Assembly: GCA_025766275.1 (NCBI GenBank)
Contig: JAFKAC010000016.1
Location: 868,001-932,000, forward strand
Source: Lactarius indigo
Taxonomy: Eukaryota > Basidiomycota > Agaricomycetes > Russulales > Russulaceae
Length of the DNA stretch: 64,000 nucleotides
Direction: 5' to 3'
Numbering within the stretch: position 1 is the first letter of the stretch; each line of letters opens with the position of its first letter. The translations under genes and the position numbers were made by a program. This document shows positions 47,301-57,081 of this stretch, piece by piece. Under the pieces are notes generated by a model, which saw only the letters and a list, made by a program, of their open reading frames with translations, was not told the origin of the DNA and made no database searches.

Positions 47301-48684
47301 ATTTTGTGTGGGCGTTGAGGCCGACGCTGGCTGCGTCCAGCCAGTAAAGGTTGTCCTCAAGGTAGCCTTTGGCCACACATTTTTGATTGATAGATATTTT
47401 AAATGAGCCACTATCAAAGGCAATCTCAGCACCTTTTTGTGCTAGGGCACGCGTCGACAAGAAGCGCGTCTTCACCTGTGGTAGGTGTAGCACATTACTG
47501 AGGGTGATAGAGATACCCTGGCTCGTTGTAAAGACGACAGACCCGACACCCACTTGGTCTATAGTAGACTTATCACCCAGGCGTACAGTGCCTTTAGTTG
47601 GGGTGTAGTCTTTGAAGTCAGACCGATGTGGTGTAATGTGGTGTGTAGCACCACTGTCCATCATCCAACGCACACGCGAGGCAGCATACAAGGCAACAGA
47701 AATAGATTGAGAAGCCCAGTCTATGGCGGGCTCTTCGACCTCCTTAATGGAGGCGGTGGTAGGTACAAGAATATGACTATTTGCAGCCTTGTTGCCTGCT
47801 TTCTCCTTCTCCTTTGCGTCAGCCTCATCCTTCTTTTTCTTCCTGCAGTCAGGCTTGATGTGGCCCTTTTTGTTGCAATAGTGGCAAGTCAGACCAGAGT
47901 GGTCCTTCTTGCCCTTTTTGCCCGTTGACTTGACGGGGGCCACCTTGTTGAGGGAAGAACCAGAGGGCCCGGCCCGGCGAGCTTCTTCCGACACTATGCG
48001 CGCTATGATCTCAGCGTGCTTGAGTGTGGAAGGTGCCCCACTGGCAAGGATGGTAGAGGCCAACACCTCATAAGAGGGTGGCAGCGCGTGGAGGAGAATG
48101 AGGCAGTATTGGACGTCAGAGACACCCATCTGCGCGTTGGAAAGGGCAACCCTAAGCTCATTGAGCTTGGCTAGCTGAGCAGCCATGGGTGCGGAGTCGT
48201 CGAGGCGGGCTTGCGTTAACTGGATCCACAAGTTAAAGATAGTGGTGCTGCCCGAAGCACCAGCATATACGTCTCTCAGTTTGTCCCACTTCGCCTTGAA
48301 GGTGGCATAGACAATATTGTCCGCCACAAGGGAGTAGACATCTGGTTTGAGATAGAGGCGAAGGTACGCCTTGGAGCGACGCTGGACTGAATCCCACTCA
48401 TCGGTAGTGATACCTGATGGGGGTGTGTCCAGAGTGAACACATCTTCAGCCTCATGGAGCGTGAGGATAGCCTCAATGGTCCCAGACCATTCGTTCCAGC
48501 CAGTGCCGTCAAACTGAGTGAGATGGATGCCAGATGGCATGCCGAAGTTGGAACTGTGGGCCTGAGAGAGACGTGTAGAGGGTGTGGACCCAGAAGGAGG
48601 AGGGAGTGAGCCTCCTGCAGAGCCACCAGTGGGGCTGAGAGGAGCACCAGCACCGGCAGCAGGGGTAGATGAAGAACCAGACAT
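44362..48684 (-). CDS. Ty1/copia Gag-Pol polyprotein
   Basis: Single 1440-residue frame. In order: Gag capsid region (FDGTGWNEWSGTIEAILTLH near residue 58); zinc knuckle CHYCNKKGHIKPDC (about 268-281); aspartic protease with active site WMMDSGATHHI (about 341); GAG-pre-integrase LNIWHQRMGHIS; integrase core with the catalytic D,D,E motifs (HSDLAGP, LHSDRGGEY, SPQSNGKAERFNH); a Pro/Ser-rich spacer; reverse transcriptase with WVFKLKADG, IHQMDVKSAFLNG and catalytic YVDDITILG; and RNase H (GYTDSSLADQTDDRHSTSGY, TEAEYMA, HGDNKGAI). The order protease-integrase-RT-RNase H defines the copia superfamily. No stop or frameshift; likely capable of retrotransposition. Confidence 0.95.
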   Translation of the reverse strand: MSGSSSTPAAGAGAPLSPTGGSAGGSLPPPSGSTPSTRLSQAHSSNFGMPSGIHLTQFDGTGWNEWSGTIEAILTLHEAEDVFTLDTPPSGITTDEWDSVQRRSKAYLRLYLKPDVYSLVADNIVYATFKAKWDKLRDVYAGASGSTTIFNLWIQLTQARLDDSAPMAAQLAKLNELRVALSNAQMGVSDVQYCLILLHALPPSYEVLASTILASGAPSTLKHAEIIARIVSEEARRAGPSGSSLNKVAPVKSTGKKGKKDHSGLTCHYCNKKGHIKPDCRKKKKDEADAKEKEKAGNKAANSHILVPTTASIKEVEEPAIDWASQSISVALYAASRVRWMMDSGATHHITPHRSDFKDYTPTKGTVRLGDKSTIDQVGVGSVVFTTSQGISITLSNVLHLPQVKTRFLSTRALAQKGAEIAFDSGSFKISINQKCVAKGYLEDNLYWLDAASVGLNAHTKSSAATLNIWHQRMGHISSAALKAHGPSATTGMDIDSSTTAHTVCRGCEMGKSTRQPFSASSNKRTTRQFEIVHSDLAGPMQTQSLQGSTYTATFIDDHTKFTVVHFLKSKDQFAKSLQMYLAWGETQSGHKLRALHSDRGGEYMSSITQDILKQKGIEHHLTMPGSPQSNGKAERFNHTIMDKAMSMLHTAGMSKGFWEHAVCAAVHIYNRSPVRGLKWRTPYELWHSGKVPDVSHLRVFGCKGYMHVPADKRRKLDAKAIEVTLIGFEPESKGYKLWDRSTRSVRVSRDVTFDESSFPSFQGVETHPTPSPPVVPSTTVTAVPHPPALPPMRAPSPAHSSSSEEEDVEKLLDPPQVQPRPTTPPPALPALPTTPKREQTTPTSPPPRPSATRIMRHVPPPSPEMPGGFEDRAQRSQLLREMDNAPRRSARAPVPNPRYFNADNAAWRGRRLGYAELLAAAFIGRDPATYAEAMRSAAADEWTKACQYEMDALAKNGTWELVDLPPNRKAVKSKWVFKLKADGRYRARLVAKGFTQIPGVDFDETFSPIARFESLRLLLALAALEDWHIHQMDVKSAFLNGVLDEEIYMEQPQGFTVTGSETKVCRLVKAIYGLKQASRTWNLQFHGVLTTLGFKRTFADAGIYVMPQREGYDPLFVIVYVDDITILGPSLSGIKRLKSNLSERYEMTDLGEIESYLGMRIVRDRSLRRIEIDQSGYIKDVLERFGMSDATPHNTPLPAGADEHLVKYTSQATASDISHYQSLIGSLLYVQIGTRPDISFAVSRLAQYAANPSPQHLRLAQYVLSYLVGTMDMRVVYDGANGDGLHGYTDSSLADQTDDRHSTSGYVFLLANGAISWSSRKQKTVAQNTTEAEYMAMTDAANQAAWYQSFLTELGYEVDDPIPIHGDNKGAIDLALNPVTGRRSKHIAIRHHVIREYIEKGTITLIRTPTVDMVADGFTKSLPRVLLQKHNDDMGLVCT

Positions 48685-49450
48685 TGGGATGATTTATCTG
48701 TCGCCGAGGAGCAGTCAGCGACAGTGCTTCATAGTTGCAGGACATGAAGATAGAGGGGGTACCACTCCTGTCTGTGATTCTGTAAGGCCAGAACGCTAAC
48801 GCGTCCTGCCTCCTGATAGTATGCCAGTGATACAAGGGCTAGGCCCAGGTTGGGAGAGTCCCTTTGCCATACCATGAGCTAGCTGCCAGCCAGGATGTGT
48901 CTAAGACACAGCTCAAATGGTTTGCGTCAGGGGGAAGGTGAAGGGAATGCTTTCAGAGCCCAAGGCTGTCTACCTCAGCCTCCTCGGCCTGTTGGTTGCC
49001 TCATCGCCACAAGTGGCTTTACTGAATCCTTTCCCATTGCCGCTACAAGGCAGGTATCTGGTTGCAGAACACCATAAGGTGAACACCCCCCAGAGCCTGA
49101 ACCAGGTTTTACACTCCCATGGTGAGGAGATCCTGCGCCCAGTGTGGAGCACCAGAGACAGCTGGCGCTAAGCTCCACAATACACAGCCCAGTGGGCCAT
49201 GCACGCCTGGATATTTTGAAGTTAAGGGGCTACCAGACCCAGTCTCCTTGCGCATAACGCAGGGGCTAGGAAAACAGTAGGGGTGAAAGTAGGACTACTG
49301 GGCAGTACATACACAGGAGGTTCCTCAGCAGAGACAAGTGGCGCCCCACTGCTCTCTGCCTTGGGCAAGGCTGGTAAGGCCCCAGACAGACCTTAGCCTG
49401 GTGTGTCCTCCTAGGAAGACAGTGACCAGCCAAGTGGAGTGGCTAGGGCA
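48685..49450 (-). other. Copia 5' leader
   Basis: Untranslated leader between the primer-binding site and the polyprotein start. At 765 bases it is long for copia. Short ORFs occur but none resembles a gene. It may carry packaging signals. Confidence 0.5.
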
Positions 49451-49465
49451 CCAGGGCCCATAACC
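49451..49465 (-). promoter_or_regulatory. Primer-binding site, initiator-tRNA half type
   Basis: In element orientation GGTTATGGGCCCTGG immediately follows the 5' LTR. This resembles the Drosophila copia site (GGTTATGGGCCC), which pairs with the anticodon region of initiator Met tRNA, not its 3' CCA end. Confidence 0.6.
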
Positions 49466-49996
49466 TGATGAACAGACACATAAGAACTATACTCACAGTG
49501 GGACAAAGTACTGTGGTGAGATATAGAGGGTGACTGGGAAGCAGCACAGGAGGTGTCAAGCAAGTGAAGCAAGATGATAGTCTGGCACACAGCAGAGTGA
49601 GAACTGATAATAGTATTACAGGAGAGGGACTTTACCTGGCACACAGCAGAGTGAGAACTGATGTGGTCCAGGGCGTACAGAGTACTCTACTTATACTATA
49701 CAGAGGTGTGACACTAGTACAAGGGTAGTAACATAGAGTCACAGAATACAAGGAGCGTTGTTCTACATACAGGACAAAAGGAATGTATCAAAGGAGAACA
49801 AGGCGACCAGAACAAAGAAAGTCCAGACTAAGATGATATCATGGTGACATCACAAGTACAGTGATGTCATAGAAGTCCTAGATTGTACAGATCAAATCAA
49901 ATCTAATCTAAAGCGGTCCTAATTAATCTACAGCAGTCCATATCTGTAAGTCCGGTCCGTTAGAGCCGCTAAGTGCGCAAGGGTCACTTATCAACA
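49466..49996 (-). repeat. LTR (5' LTR in element orientation)
   Basis: 531 bases, TGATGAACAG...TATCAACA on the plus strand, flanked by AGTTC at 49997-50001. Matches the other LTR. Promoter and polyadenylation signals should lie here. Confidence 0.9.
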
Positions 49997-50640
49997 AGTT
50001 CAGCCTTTCTGACAGGCTGGCAGTCCCCGGCTGATCCTTCCTTGGGCGGCAAAGGGTGTGCTACACCGTCAATACGATCTGTTCCGCGTCCCAACTAATC
50101 TGCTATCACCGTCCCTGCTTCTAGTTCCGTCCTTTCTAACAGGATGGCAGTCCCTCGCTGATCCTTCCTTGGGTGGCAAAAGGTGTGCTACACCGTCAAT
50201 ATGACTCGTTCTGCGTCCCAACTTAACCTGCTATCACCGTCCCTGCGTCTAGTTCCGTCCTTTCTAACAGGATGGTAGTCCCCCGCTGATCCTTCCTTGG
50301 GTGGCAAAAGGTGTGCTACACCGTCAATACGACCCATTCTGCATCCCAACTAACCTGCTATCACCGTCCCTGCATCTAGTTCCGTCCTTTCTAACAGGAT
50401 AGCAGTCCCCCGCTGCTACACCGTCAATACGACTCGTTTTGCGTCCCAACTAACCTGCTATCACTGTCCCTGCTTCTAGTTCCGTCCTTTCTAACAGGAT
50501 GGCAGTCCCTCGCTGATCCTTCCTTGGGTGGCAAAAGGTGTGCTACACCGTCAATATGACTCGTTCTGCGTCCCAATCAAATCCTTACTGTCTTCGTTCC
50601 TGCTTCTAGTTCCGTCCTTTCTAACACCTATACCCACATT
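49997..50640. repeat. Minisatellite, unit about 127 bp, five copies plus a partial
   Basis: Units start at about 50000, 50125, 50253, 50380, 50480 and 50610 (the last partial). Each opens TTCCGTCCTTTCTAACAGG (first unit TTCAGCCTTTCTGACAGG) and contains TGCTACACCGTCAATA and CCTGCTATCACCGTCCCTGC. The fourth unit lacks 27 bases. The copia element inserted at its left margin. Confidence 0.85.
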
Positions 50641-51082
50641 CCCTCAATCTATGGTATTCTCCGCGGCCGTGTGGCAATTCTGCCAGATTTTCAGACGCGT
50701 CATCTTTTCAGGTAAGCCGCACTTACATGAGTCTCCAAAAGAAGTCAGTATTGATGGGATCATCGATCCAGTGCATCTCATTGGCTTGGAAAACTACCTC
50801 AATGACGATGCATCACGAACTGTATGCATAATGGACGATAACTCCATCACGGTTTCTCTTCCTCCACTCCCATCACCATTGTTGTGTCCCCGTCGAGCCA
50901 GGAGATTGGCCATTGCAAACGTGCCCTCAGTCGCTTTGACCCTGACCTCGACGCCACCGCCACCACCACCGCCACCGCCACCGCCACTGCCAACGCGAGA
51001 TGGAATATCCCAACCAGGACGGGGACTACTGGCTCTACAACAACGGTTGTGACGAGGTGAGAACGATGATGGCCACGATATA
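50641..51082. other. TE2 region downstream of transposase, with GCC/ACC microsatellite
   Basis: Non-coding or unrecognised. A 174-codon plus-strand ORF (50528-51052) spans minisatellite sequence and a CCACCG-type microsatellite at about 50952-50993 encoding polyproline. The minus strand gives polyglycine. No family match. Confidence 0.4.
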
Positions 51083-54000
51083 TTAGCAGATGATGCGATA
51101 GAGATGACCATCCGTAAAACTATTTACAAAAAATACGTTGGCCGAGTCGAGCACTGTATTGCTCGTCCACTCCTGTGGTGCAATCGCTCCGAATTTAGGT
51201 ATGAGGTGTACACTCCTCCGAATATTTGCAAGTGGGATGATACTGCACACCCTTCCGCCGCCTCTGTCCTTCATAGGCGAGATCTTGAATAAGTGACTAT
51301 TTGGTTCCGGCACTTCGGTAAATGCTGTGTACCATTCAACATACACTAAGTGTTTCGAAACTTCTTTTCCGATTGGGAAAAGAGTTGAGAGTGACCTTTC
51401 AGGGAGGCTAAATACAACGCGAACACGGCCAATGCGATAACCTGTCATAATAAGTATTTTGCTGGTTTCTGAGTCACGAAAAGACCCACCAATTGTCCCT
51501 GTATCTCCCCCATGTCTTTCATTAATAAGTGCTGTATCGAAACGACATGGTATACGATGACCGCGAACATCAATCCTTTGGGGGTAGGCATGAATAGAGT
51601 CTACTGTCTGAGTTAGACCGGTGTAGGGCTCTGTACGGAGATATTTGATCCTGTGCCAGACTGGGAGGTATCGAAAGGAAAAATGTACATCCCAAAGACT
51701 GCGCTCAACTTGCGCTGTTGTCAGATGTGGCGAGTTGGAAAGTACAGTGTAGCGTCGCAATGCAGTACGAAAATGTTCAGCACCGTACTCGGTCTCAAGG
51801 GTGTCCAGGGAGACATTCTTAGCAGACGGGTACTTTGACATGTGCAATTTGCGGTCGAGTTTGAGCCCGGGTGGTAGCCATTTGTGGGGAGCTACCACAA
51901 TTGGCGAACCTTCAAGCTGCCATTGAACAAGACAGTTGTGCTGATGGATCTTCTCTTTACGCTCCAGCCAGGTCGTCATTTGTGAGAACTCGTCCTTGTG
52001 ATTAGTTGCGGCATATGCGTCCTTTGCCAAATCGATATGTAGCTGCTCTGTGTTTTCGGTGTTGAAATTGTCCGCAGTGCCATAAAGCTTGATGAGATCG
52101 ACGTAGTGGCTTGCGAAATGGAGCTTAGGGATATTGAAGTGTTCACGAATACCAAGATCAACAAATATGGACTTGTTTTCATGAAATCGCGACAACGCGT
52201 CTTCCAGGAGCTCTAGCATTTCACCTGTGTGTATCGGGTACTGCGCGATAAATGCAAAGTCCATAAGTGCCCAGACCGCCCGGAGAAGACGTGAATTTGA
52301 AAATCCTTGAGCGAGGGGTACATCCATGACAAGCGCAAGGAGGATTCGGCACATTTGGTTGTGTTCCTTGCCGGTAACACGGGAGAGCATGGAGATACCT
52401 TTAGTGAAGGAGCAAAGGTTATGATTTGGTGGCAAACGGGAGAGCGTGGGGATACCTTTAGTGAAGGAGTGAAGGTTATGATTTGGTGGCAAACGGCGAC
52501 ACCTCGCGTCCACCTCCTCAGCCCCAATTGCTTTGGTGATCCAACGAATGATATGTTTGACGGTTCCCTGATAAATCTGATGCAAGAGATCCGGGGTTAT
52601 GGAACGGAAGATATGGGCGTACGGGAGGTCTTTCCAAAATGGATCAACAATGGGCTTGATCCCGGCCAAAGAACATGCGCGAAGAAAGTCGGCTGGGTCC
52701 TGTTCAAAACTGTCTATTATATTGAGGACCGAACCCAGATCCCGAAGATGAGTGGTATCCTGTGAATCGTAATCCCCGAGTTTGTCGTGGTCGACATCAC
52801 AAGTGGGACATCGACCTGTAATAGAACCTGTTGAAAGGATTTGCTCAGGGTAATCGCCAATAAATGCGGCGAAAAGAGGGTGATTTCGATGGAGACGCCC
52901 ATCGCTGCGTGCCATGTAAACCCCAGTCTTTCCAGCAGCCTCCAGTGGCGCCAAGATCTTACGCATGCACGAGTGGTATAGATTCACAACAAGTCATCAA
53001 CGCTGGGCCTTGTTATGCACATGATCTAAATGCGTGGTTGGCAGGTAGGCAAGGAGAATATACGCGTGCATTGAGGGCTTTCGGCGGATCTCTTTTGGGA
53101 TATTACCGATGGTCATATAAAGTGGATACGCGCTTTTGTTCCGAAACGTGGTAAGCAATGTCTTGTCTGACGAAAGTAAAACCGGTATGATCGTAGCACC
53201 TGGACGCTCGGTTTCAAGTGCTTCCTACAATCCATTTAGTTCAATTCTAGGCACGAGAAAATATCAGACTCACCTGTGTAGACCACCACCATTTTCCCGT
53301 ATGCATATCGTGATACATTCGTGTATCTTTGTTATCGTCCGTGTAGTGTTTCTCTGGGGAAAAGCGAAGATACGGCATGAAGTTGGGATCCCCAAAAAGG
53401 GATCTGATGCATTCGATAACGTCCCGGTAATAAACTTCGCACACTTCGGAACCGACCATGACCACGTGGTGTTGAAAGCAAGGACAACCCGGAAGTTGAC
53501 TATCAATGATCCCATCTAGCTCCTTTGTATTCTTGAAAGACAATCTGAGCCTTTCCGTTACCTTAGGAGGCATGGTGAGTACGTTCTGTATTTCATTTGA
53601 CTGAGCTCCACTCACCCCTTCAATACTCATTAGCTCGTTAAAAGCCGTTGATCCCGGTCCCCTTAACTTCGCCCACCGGGCAATCTCCCACTCCGTCTTA
53701 CCCAAAAACGGTGCAAAAGGGTTGTTGGTCCCAAGAGCTGGTGCTGCTTCCATATCGGTGTTATCACTGACCGTGTGCGAACATCCAGATATCCCAGGGA
53801 ATTTGACAACAAACGGGTCGTTCTTCAGAGGTTGCTCATATCCACCTCGCAGTCGAAAAGCACACACCGATTCTTGTGGTAAGTCCTCAGGCTCCTTCTC
53901 ATTCGGATTGGTCCTTGTCTCTACAGGTACCAGCGGTCGAGGTGGTTCGGGACGATATTCGTCTTCAGCGAGCGAAGCGCCCACCTCGTCTTCGTCTTCA

Positions 54001-54473
54001 TCTTCGTCTTCGTCTATGTCTTTGTTTTCATCTTTGTCTGGGTCCGAGTCCGAGTCTGAATCCGAGTCCCCATCTTCGTCCTCTTGTGGTAAGTCCTCAG
54101 GTTTGTTCTGATTTGGATTGCCCCTTGCCTCTACAGGTGCTAGTGGTCGAGGTGGTTCGGGGCAATATTCGTCTTCGGCGAGTGACATGCCCACGTCCAC
54201 GTCCACGTCCTCATCCTCGTCTTGGTCTTGGTCCTCATCTTGGTCTTGGTTTTCGCCTTCAAGTTTTTCTTTGTCTTTTCCATCGTCTTCATCCTCCAAG
54301 TCGTCGCCGTCGCCGTTGTTGGCAGCCGTGTCATAGTCGTTATTTGGCAGCAGGGCCCCATCATCCAGCTTGACGCGATACAACTCACATTGTGGGTTGC
54401 GACTTTGTTGGATGTGTGGATAGAGCCCGCTGCGCTTAACGATGGCACCGCAGCCCTCACACTGAGTTGACAT
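51083..54473 (-). pseudogene. Plavaka-type transposase of TE2
   Basis: Starts MSTQCEGCGAIVKRSGLYPH (54473) with a small Cys/His cluster, then an acidic Asp/Glu-rich region containing a duplicated unit SLAEDEY(C/R)PEPPRPL. The core follows: EWEIARWAKLRGPGSTAFNE; YYRDVIECIRSLFGDPNF; YHDMHTGKWWWSTQ; a GTGAGT...GTAG intron (53264-53218); IIPVLLSSDKTLLTTFRNKS and YMTIGNIPKEIRRKPS; FIGDYPEQILSTGSITGRCP; PFWKDLPYAHIFRSITPDLL; FNIPKLHFASHYVDLIKLYG; and the C-terminus ending LYRIIC at 51083. Two consecutive TGA codons at 52999-52994 break it where a CGACGA (Arg-Arg) pair is expected. It also has a 57-base in-frame duplication at 52380-52493. Otherwise open, so recently silenced. Confidence 0.8.
52380..52493 (-). 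repeat. 57-bp tandem in-frame duplication inside the TE2 transposase
   Basis: Units 52380-52436 and 52437-52493 differ at a handful of positions. On the minus strand each encodes RLPPNHNL(H/C)SFTKGI(P/S), 19 residues per unit. In other family members as I recall them this segment is single. Confidence 0.8.
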
Positions 54474-54720
54474 TTTGGGGGCGATTGGTAGGTTGTTTTT
54501 TGGGCAAATTGTGTTTAAACAATGCCACATTTGAAACATTTACAGTTCGGTGCTAAGTCACGGCCAACTCAATGCCGTCTGGCACTATATATTCTCTAGT
54601 TTGTGTGGCGGTTCGTTCCTTTTTTTTTGTCTTTCACTCACCCCATCTTTCCTTCCTCCTGCACATTTACTTGCAAACCCCCTTGTGCTGTACCCTTCCG
54701 TCTTGCACCTTTTCTTCACG
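54474..54720. promoter_or_regulatory. Divergent promoter region of TE2 transposase and DUF6532-like gene
   Basis: 247 bases between the two divergent start codons. Contains TATATATTC near 54585 and a T9 run near 54618 with CT-rich sequence before the plus-strand ATG, typical of fungal promoters. Likely shared. Confidence 0.45.
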
Positions 54721-57081
54721 ATGGCTCCAGACGCCCAGAGACGTAAGTTATTTTGATCCTATTCCGAGTCCTCACACCGCCCTTACTCTGCCACTAGCCA
54801 AACGTGCTGCAAAGGCCGCAGCTCTCAAAAACCCTGGTGTGTTGCTTATGGTCCCTCAGGCTAGCGTACCATCTTTATATTTTGTACAGTTTGGCTTGAC
54901 CGCAAGGCACCGACATCCGTGTCGACATGTGGCCAAGAAAAGCGCCCTCATTCACCAGACGGGTCATCTACCAGCACCAAAAAAGCACGCCGTAAGTTCA
55001 TCAATTCAAGGTTTTTTTTCGTCAAAGCAACGTCCTGTAGGCGTTGTTGGTGGTGTCAGGAAGTCGCTTCCAAAGGCAGCCAAATCTGGCAATCACGTGA
55101 CTATGCAACTTCCAGTCAATGCGAAGGCGAAGCACCACCCGCAAGGCAAATCAGGTCAGCCTCTCACAATAATCCCACTCAACTTACTCATAGTCCCGCT
55201 GTAGTTGTATCACACCGCCATCCTGTCCAGATCAATGTTGATGCCGAGTCTGATGACGACGGCGACTGTGACGATGGGGACAACGACCAATCCGAAAGTG
55301 ACGAACGTGAAGTCATGCAGCATGAAAGCGAGGGCGAAAACGTGTCTGGTGAAGAGCAAGATGACCTTTTCAACCTTAGTCCAAAAGACATCCGTGCAGC
55401 GTTTGAGAGGGAAGTACGTATCGCCGCGAACCATAGGCCCTCCGTGCACTGCGCTAATCTCCCACTTTGCCTTAGCGTGCCAAGTGGGGTGTCGGTACTG
55501 ATCCCCTACCGTCTCTTAAGCGTGCCAAGTGGGGCACAAGTGCTGATGTCAATGGCGAGTTGGACGCTAATGCAGTTGATGACTCGCATATCAACCTGCT
55601 TGATAAATTTCGTCTCAAAGCAGGTACCGCCAATGATGCCCTCAGTGACGATGATGATTGCGACAGAGATGAAAACCTCGAATCGATGAAGGTACGTAGT
55701 ATTTTAATAATATTTTTTTTTTGCCAGACGCTTACATTTTCAGTCAATGGTGAGGGCCATCAGCCATCGAGCGGCCAATCGACTTGCGGAGGTCCCTAAG
55801 TGGGATGACCCAAGGGACTCGGACAACAACACCTGCAAGGTATGCATTACGATCTATGTATCTCTAATCTCTCTTCGAGCGCATTTTCTAGGACTCCGGC
55901 TCTCCTTTATCTGAGGGAGAGGACGACAGCAAAAGCGACAAGGCCGAACAAATCCCCATCCATGTGCATGGGGTCAATAAGAGATGGCCACTGGCGTGTC
56001 ACTACGTACCAACAGACCGTGGCCTAGTCCAGCTCAGACTCCAGCCACCGGACTTGAGGGCGATCATGAGGCTTGCCATCAAAACCGTTACAGGTGATGC
56101 GATTTTTGATACTGCCTACCGTACAGTCAATTCCACCACTGCCTATTACCGACATATCCTTTATCGCTTGGCAAAGTCGCTGCATCTTCCAGTATTTGCA
56201 AATCGGTTTTTCTATGACCCCGAGATTGGGAAGGTTTTCAGTCGGGTGGTACGTGGTGTCGTTCATCAACAACTCCAATTACCGATAATTGTGCCGTGTT
56301 TCAAAAGCTCAGCGGTCGTGTTTCGACCTACCATGGCCAACTGAAACGGACTGCCGCGAGTAAGGTGGAGGGCTTTTATCAACTTGTCGAAGGGGCAGAG
56401 TGCATCAACAGGGTCAAGGGGCTTATTCAGGGCTCAGTATACGTCTATCTGACAAAGGAGGTCGGTATTATACCGCGGTCCCGTCAACTTGGTCGGTTTT
56501 ACTGTGACATTACTGCAGGGTCCGTCTGGTCAGCAAGTTATCGTGAAGTCAAAGCCATTTGCCCATCCTGTTATTATTGCAGTGCTTCGGGAGGCATTTT
56601 TCTCAAATGTCCGGGGAGGCTCATATGCCAACAAATATCACCAGCTGTTCAAGTCCAGCCTTCCTGATTCATGCCCCTCCGAATTGGAGATCCCGAGTGC
56701 CATGCTCGCACTCGTTGCTACTTCCATTTGTATTTTTTTTCCTGTTATTTATATCAACGCAATTTATTCCCTGATAGATTCACTCGGCCCTTGACGACTA
56801 CAGTACCGGGGTCTGCAAGAAGACGGAATTTAATGCGGATCTGTACGAAGATATATACATCAGCCACAGCAATTTTCTCTCGCACATTCAAGATGGAAGC
56901 ATCACAAAGTACCACCGTATGATGTTGGATTTGTACAAACAAGCTTCGTAAGTTCCTTTGATCAATCCCTGCGCCGACTCTGATTTAATGTGCTACTCTC
57001 AGTGCCATGTCTGTCATGCCACGCACATCGATTACCAATGACGCCATTGCCCAGCTCGATCTTGATGGTATGGCTGAGTGA
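54721..57081 (+). CDS. DUF6532-like protein of TE2
   Basis: Multi-exon gene. Short first exon MAPDAQRR, intron GTAAGT...CACTAG, then AKRAAKAAALKNP and a charged region with CGQEKRPHSPDGSSTSTKKA. An acidic stretch follows (DAESDDDGDCDDGDNDQSES). The C-terminal half reads YVPTDRGLVQLRLQPPDLRA and AYYRHILYRLAKSLHLPVFA; then KSKPFAHPVIIAVLREAFFS, ELEIPSAMLALVAT, and YHRMMLDLYKQAS, to the stop at 57079-57081. The PFAHP...FF and ELEIP.AMLALVAT motifs match the basidiomycete DUF6532 domain. Overall plan (basic then acidic N-terminus, helical C-terminus) parallels the TE1 accessory gene. Function unknown; divergent pairing with the transposase suggests an element-encoded helper. Intactness was not fully verified across all introns. 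Confidence 0.6.

Larger units (their letters stand above)
43812..49996 (-). mobile_element. Ty1/copia LTR retrotransposon, complete and young
   Basis: 6,185 bases: two 531-base LTRs, AGTTC target duplication, one uninterrupted gag-pol frame, a primer-binding site and a short polypurine tract. Near-identity of the LTRs and the open frame indicate recent insertion, into the first unit of a minisatellite within TE2. Transcribed from the 49996 side. Confidence 0.92.

Noticed and set aside
46621..47301. 226-codon plus-strand ORF inside the copia element
   Set aside because: Antisense shadow of the integrase-encoding region.
50528..51052. 174-codon ORF with polyproline
   Set aside because: Spans minisatellite and microsatellite sequence, with no family resemblance.
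54060..54460. Antisense Ser-rich ORFs across the acidic region of the TE2 transposase
   Set aside because: Complement of GAT/GAA-rich repeats, which yields Ser/Arg-rich frames automatically.
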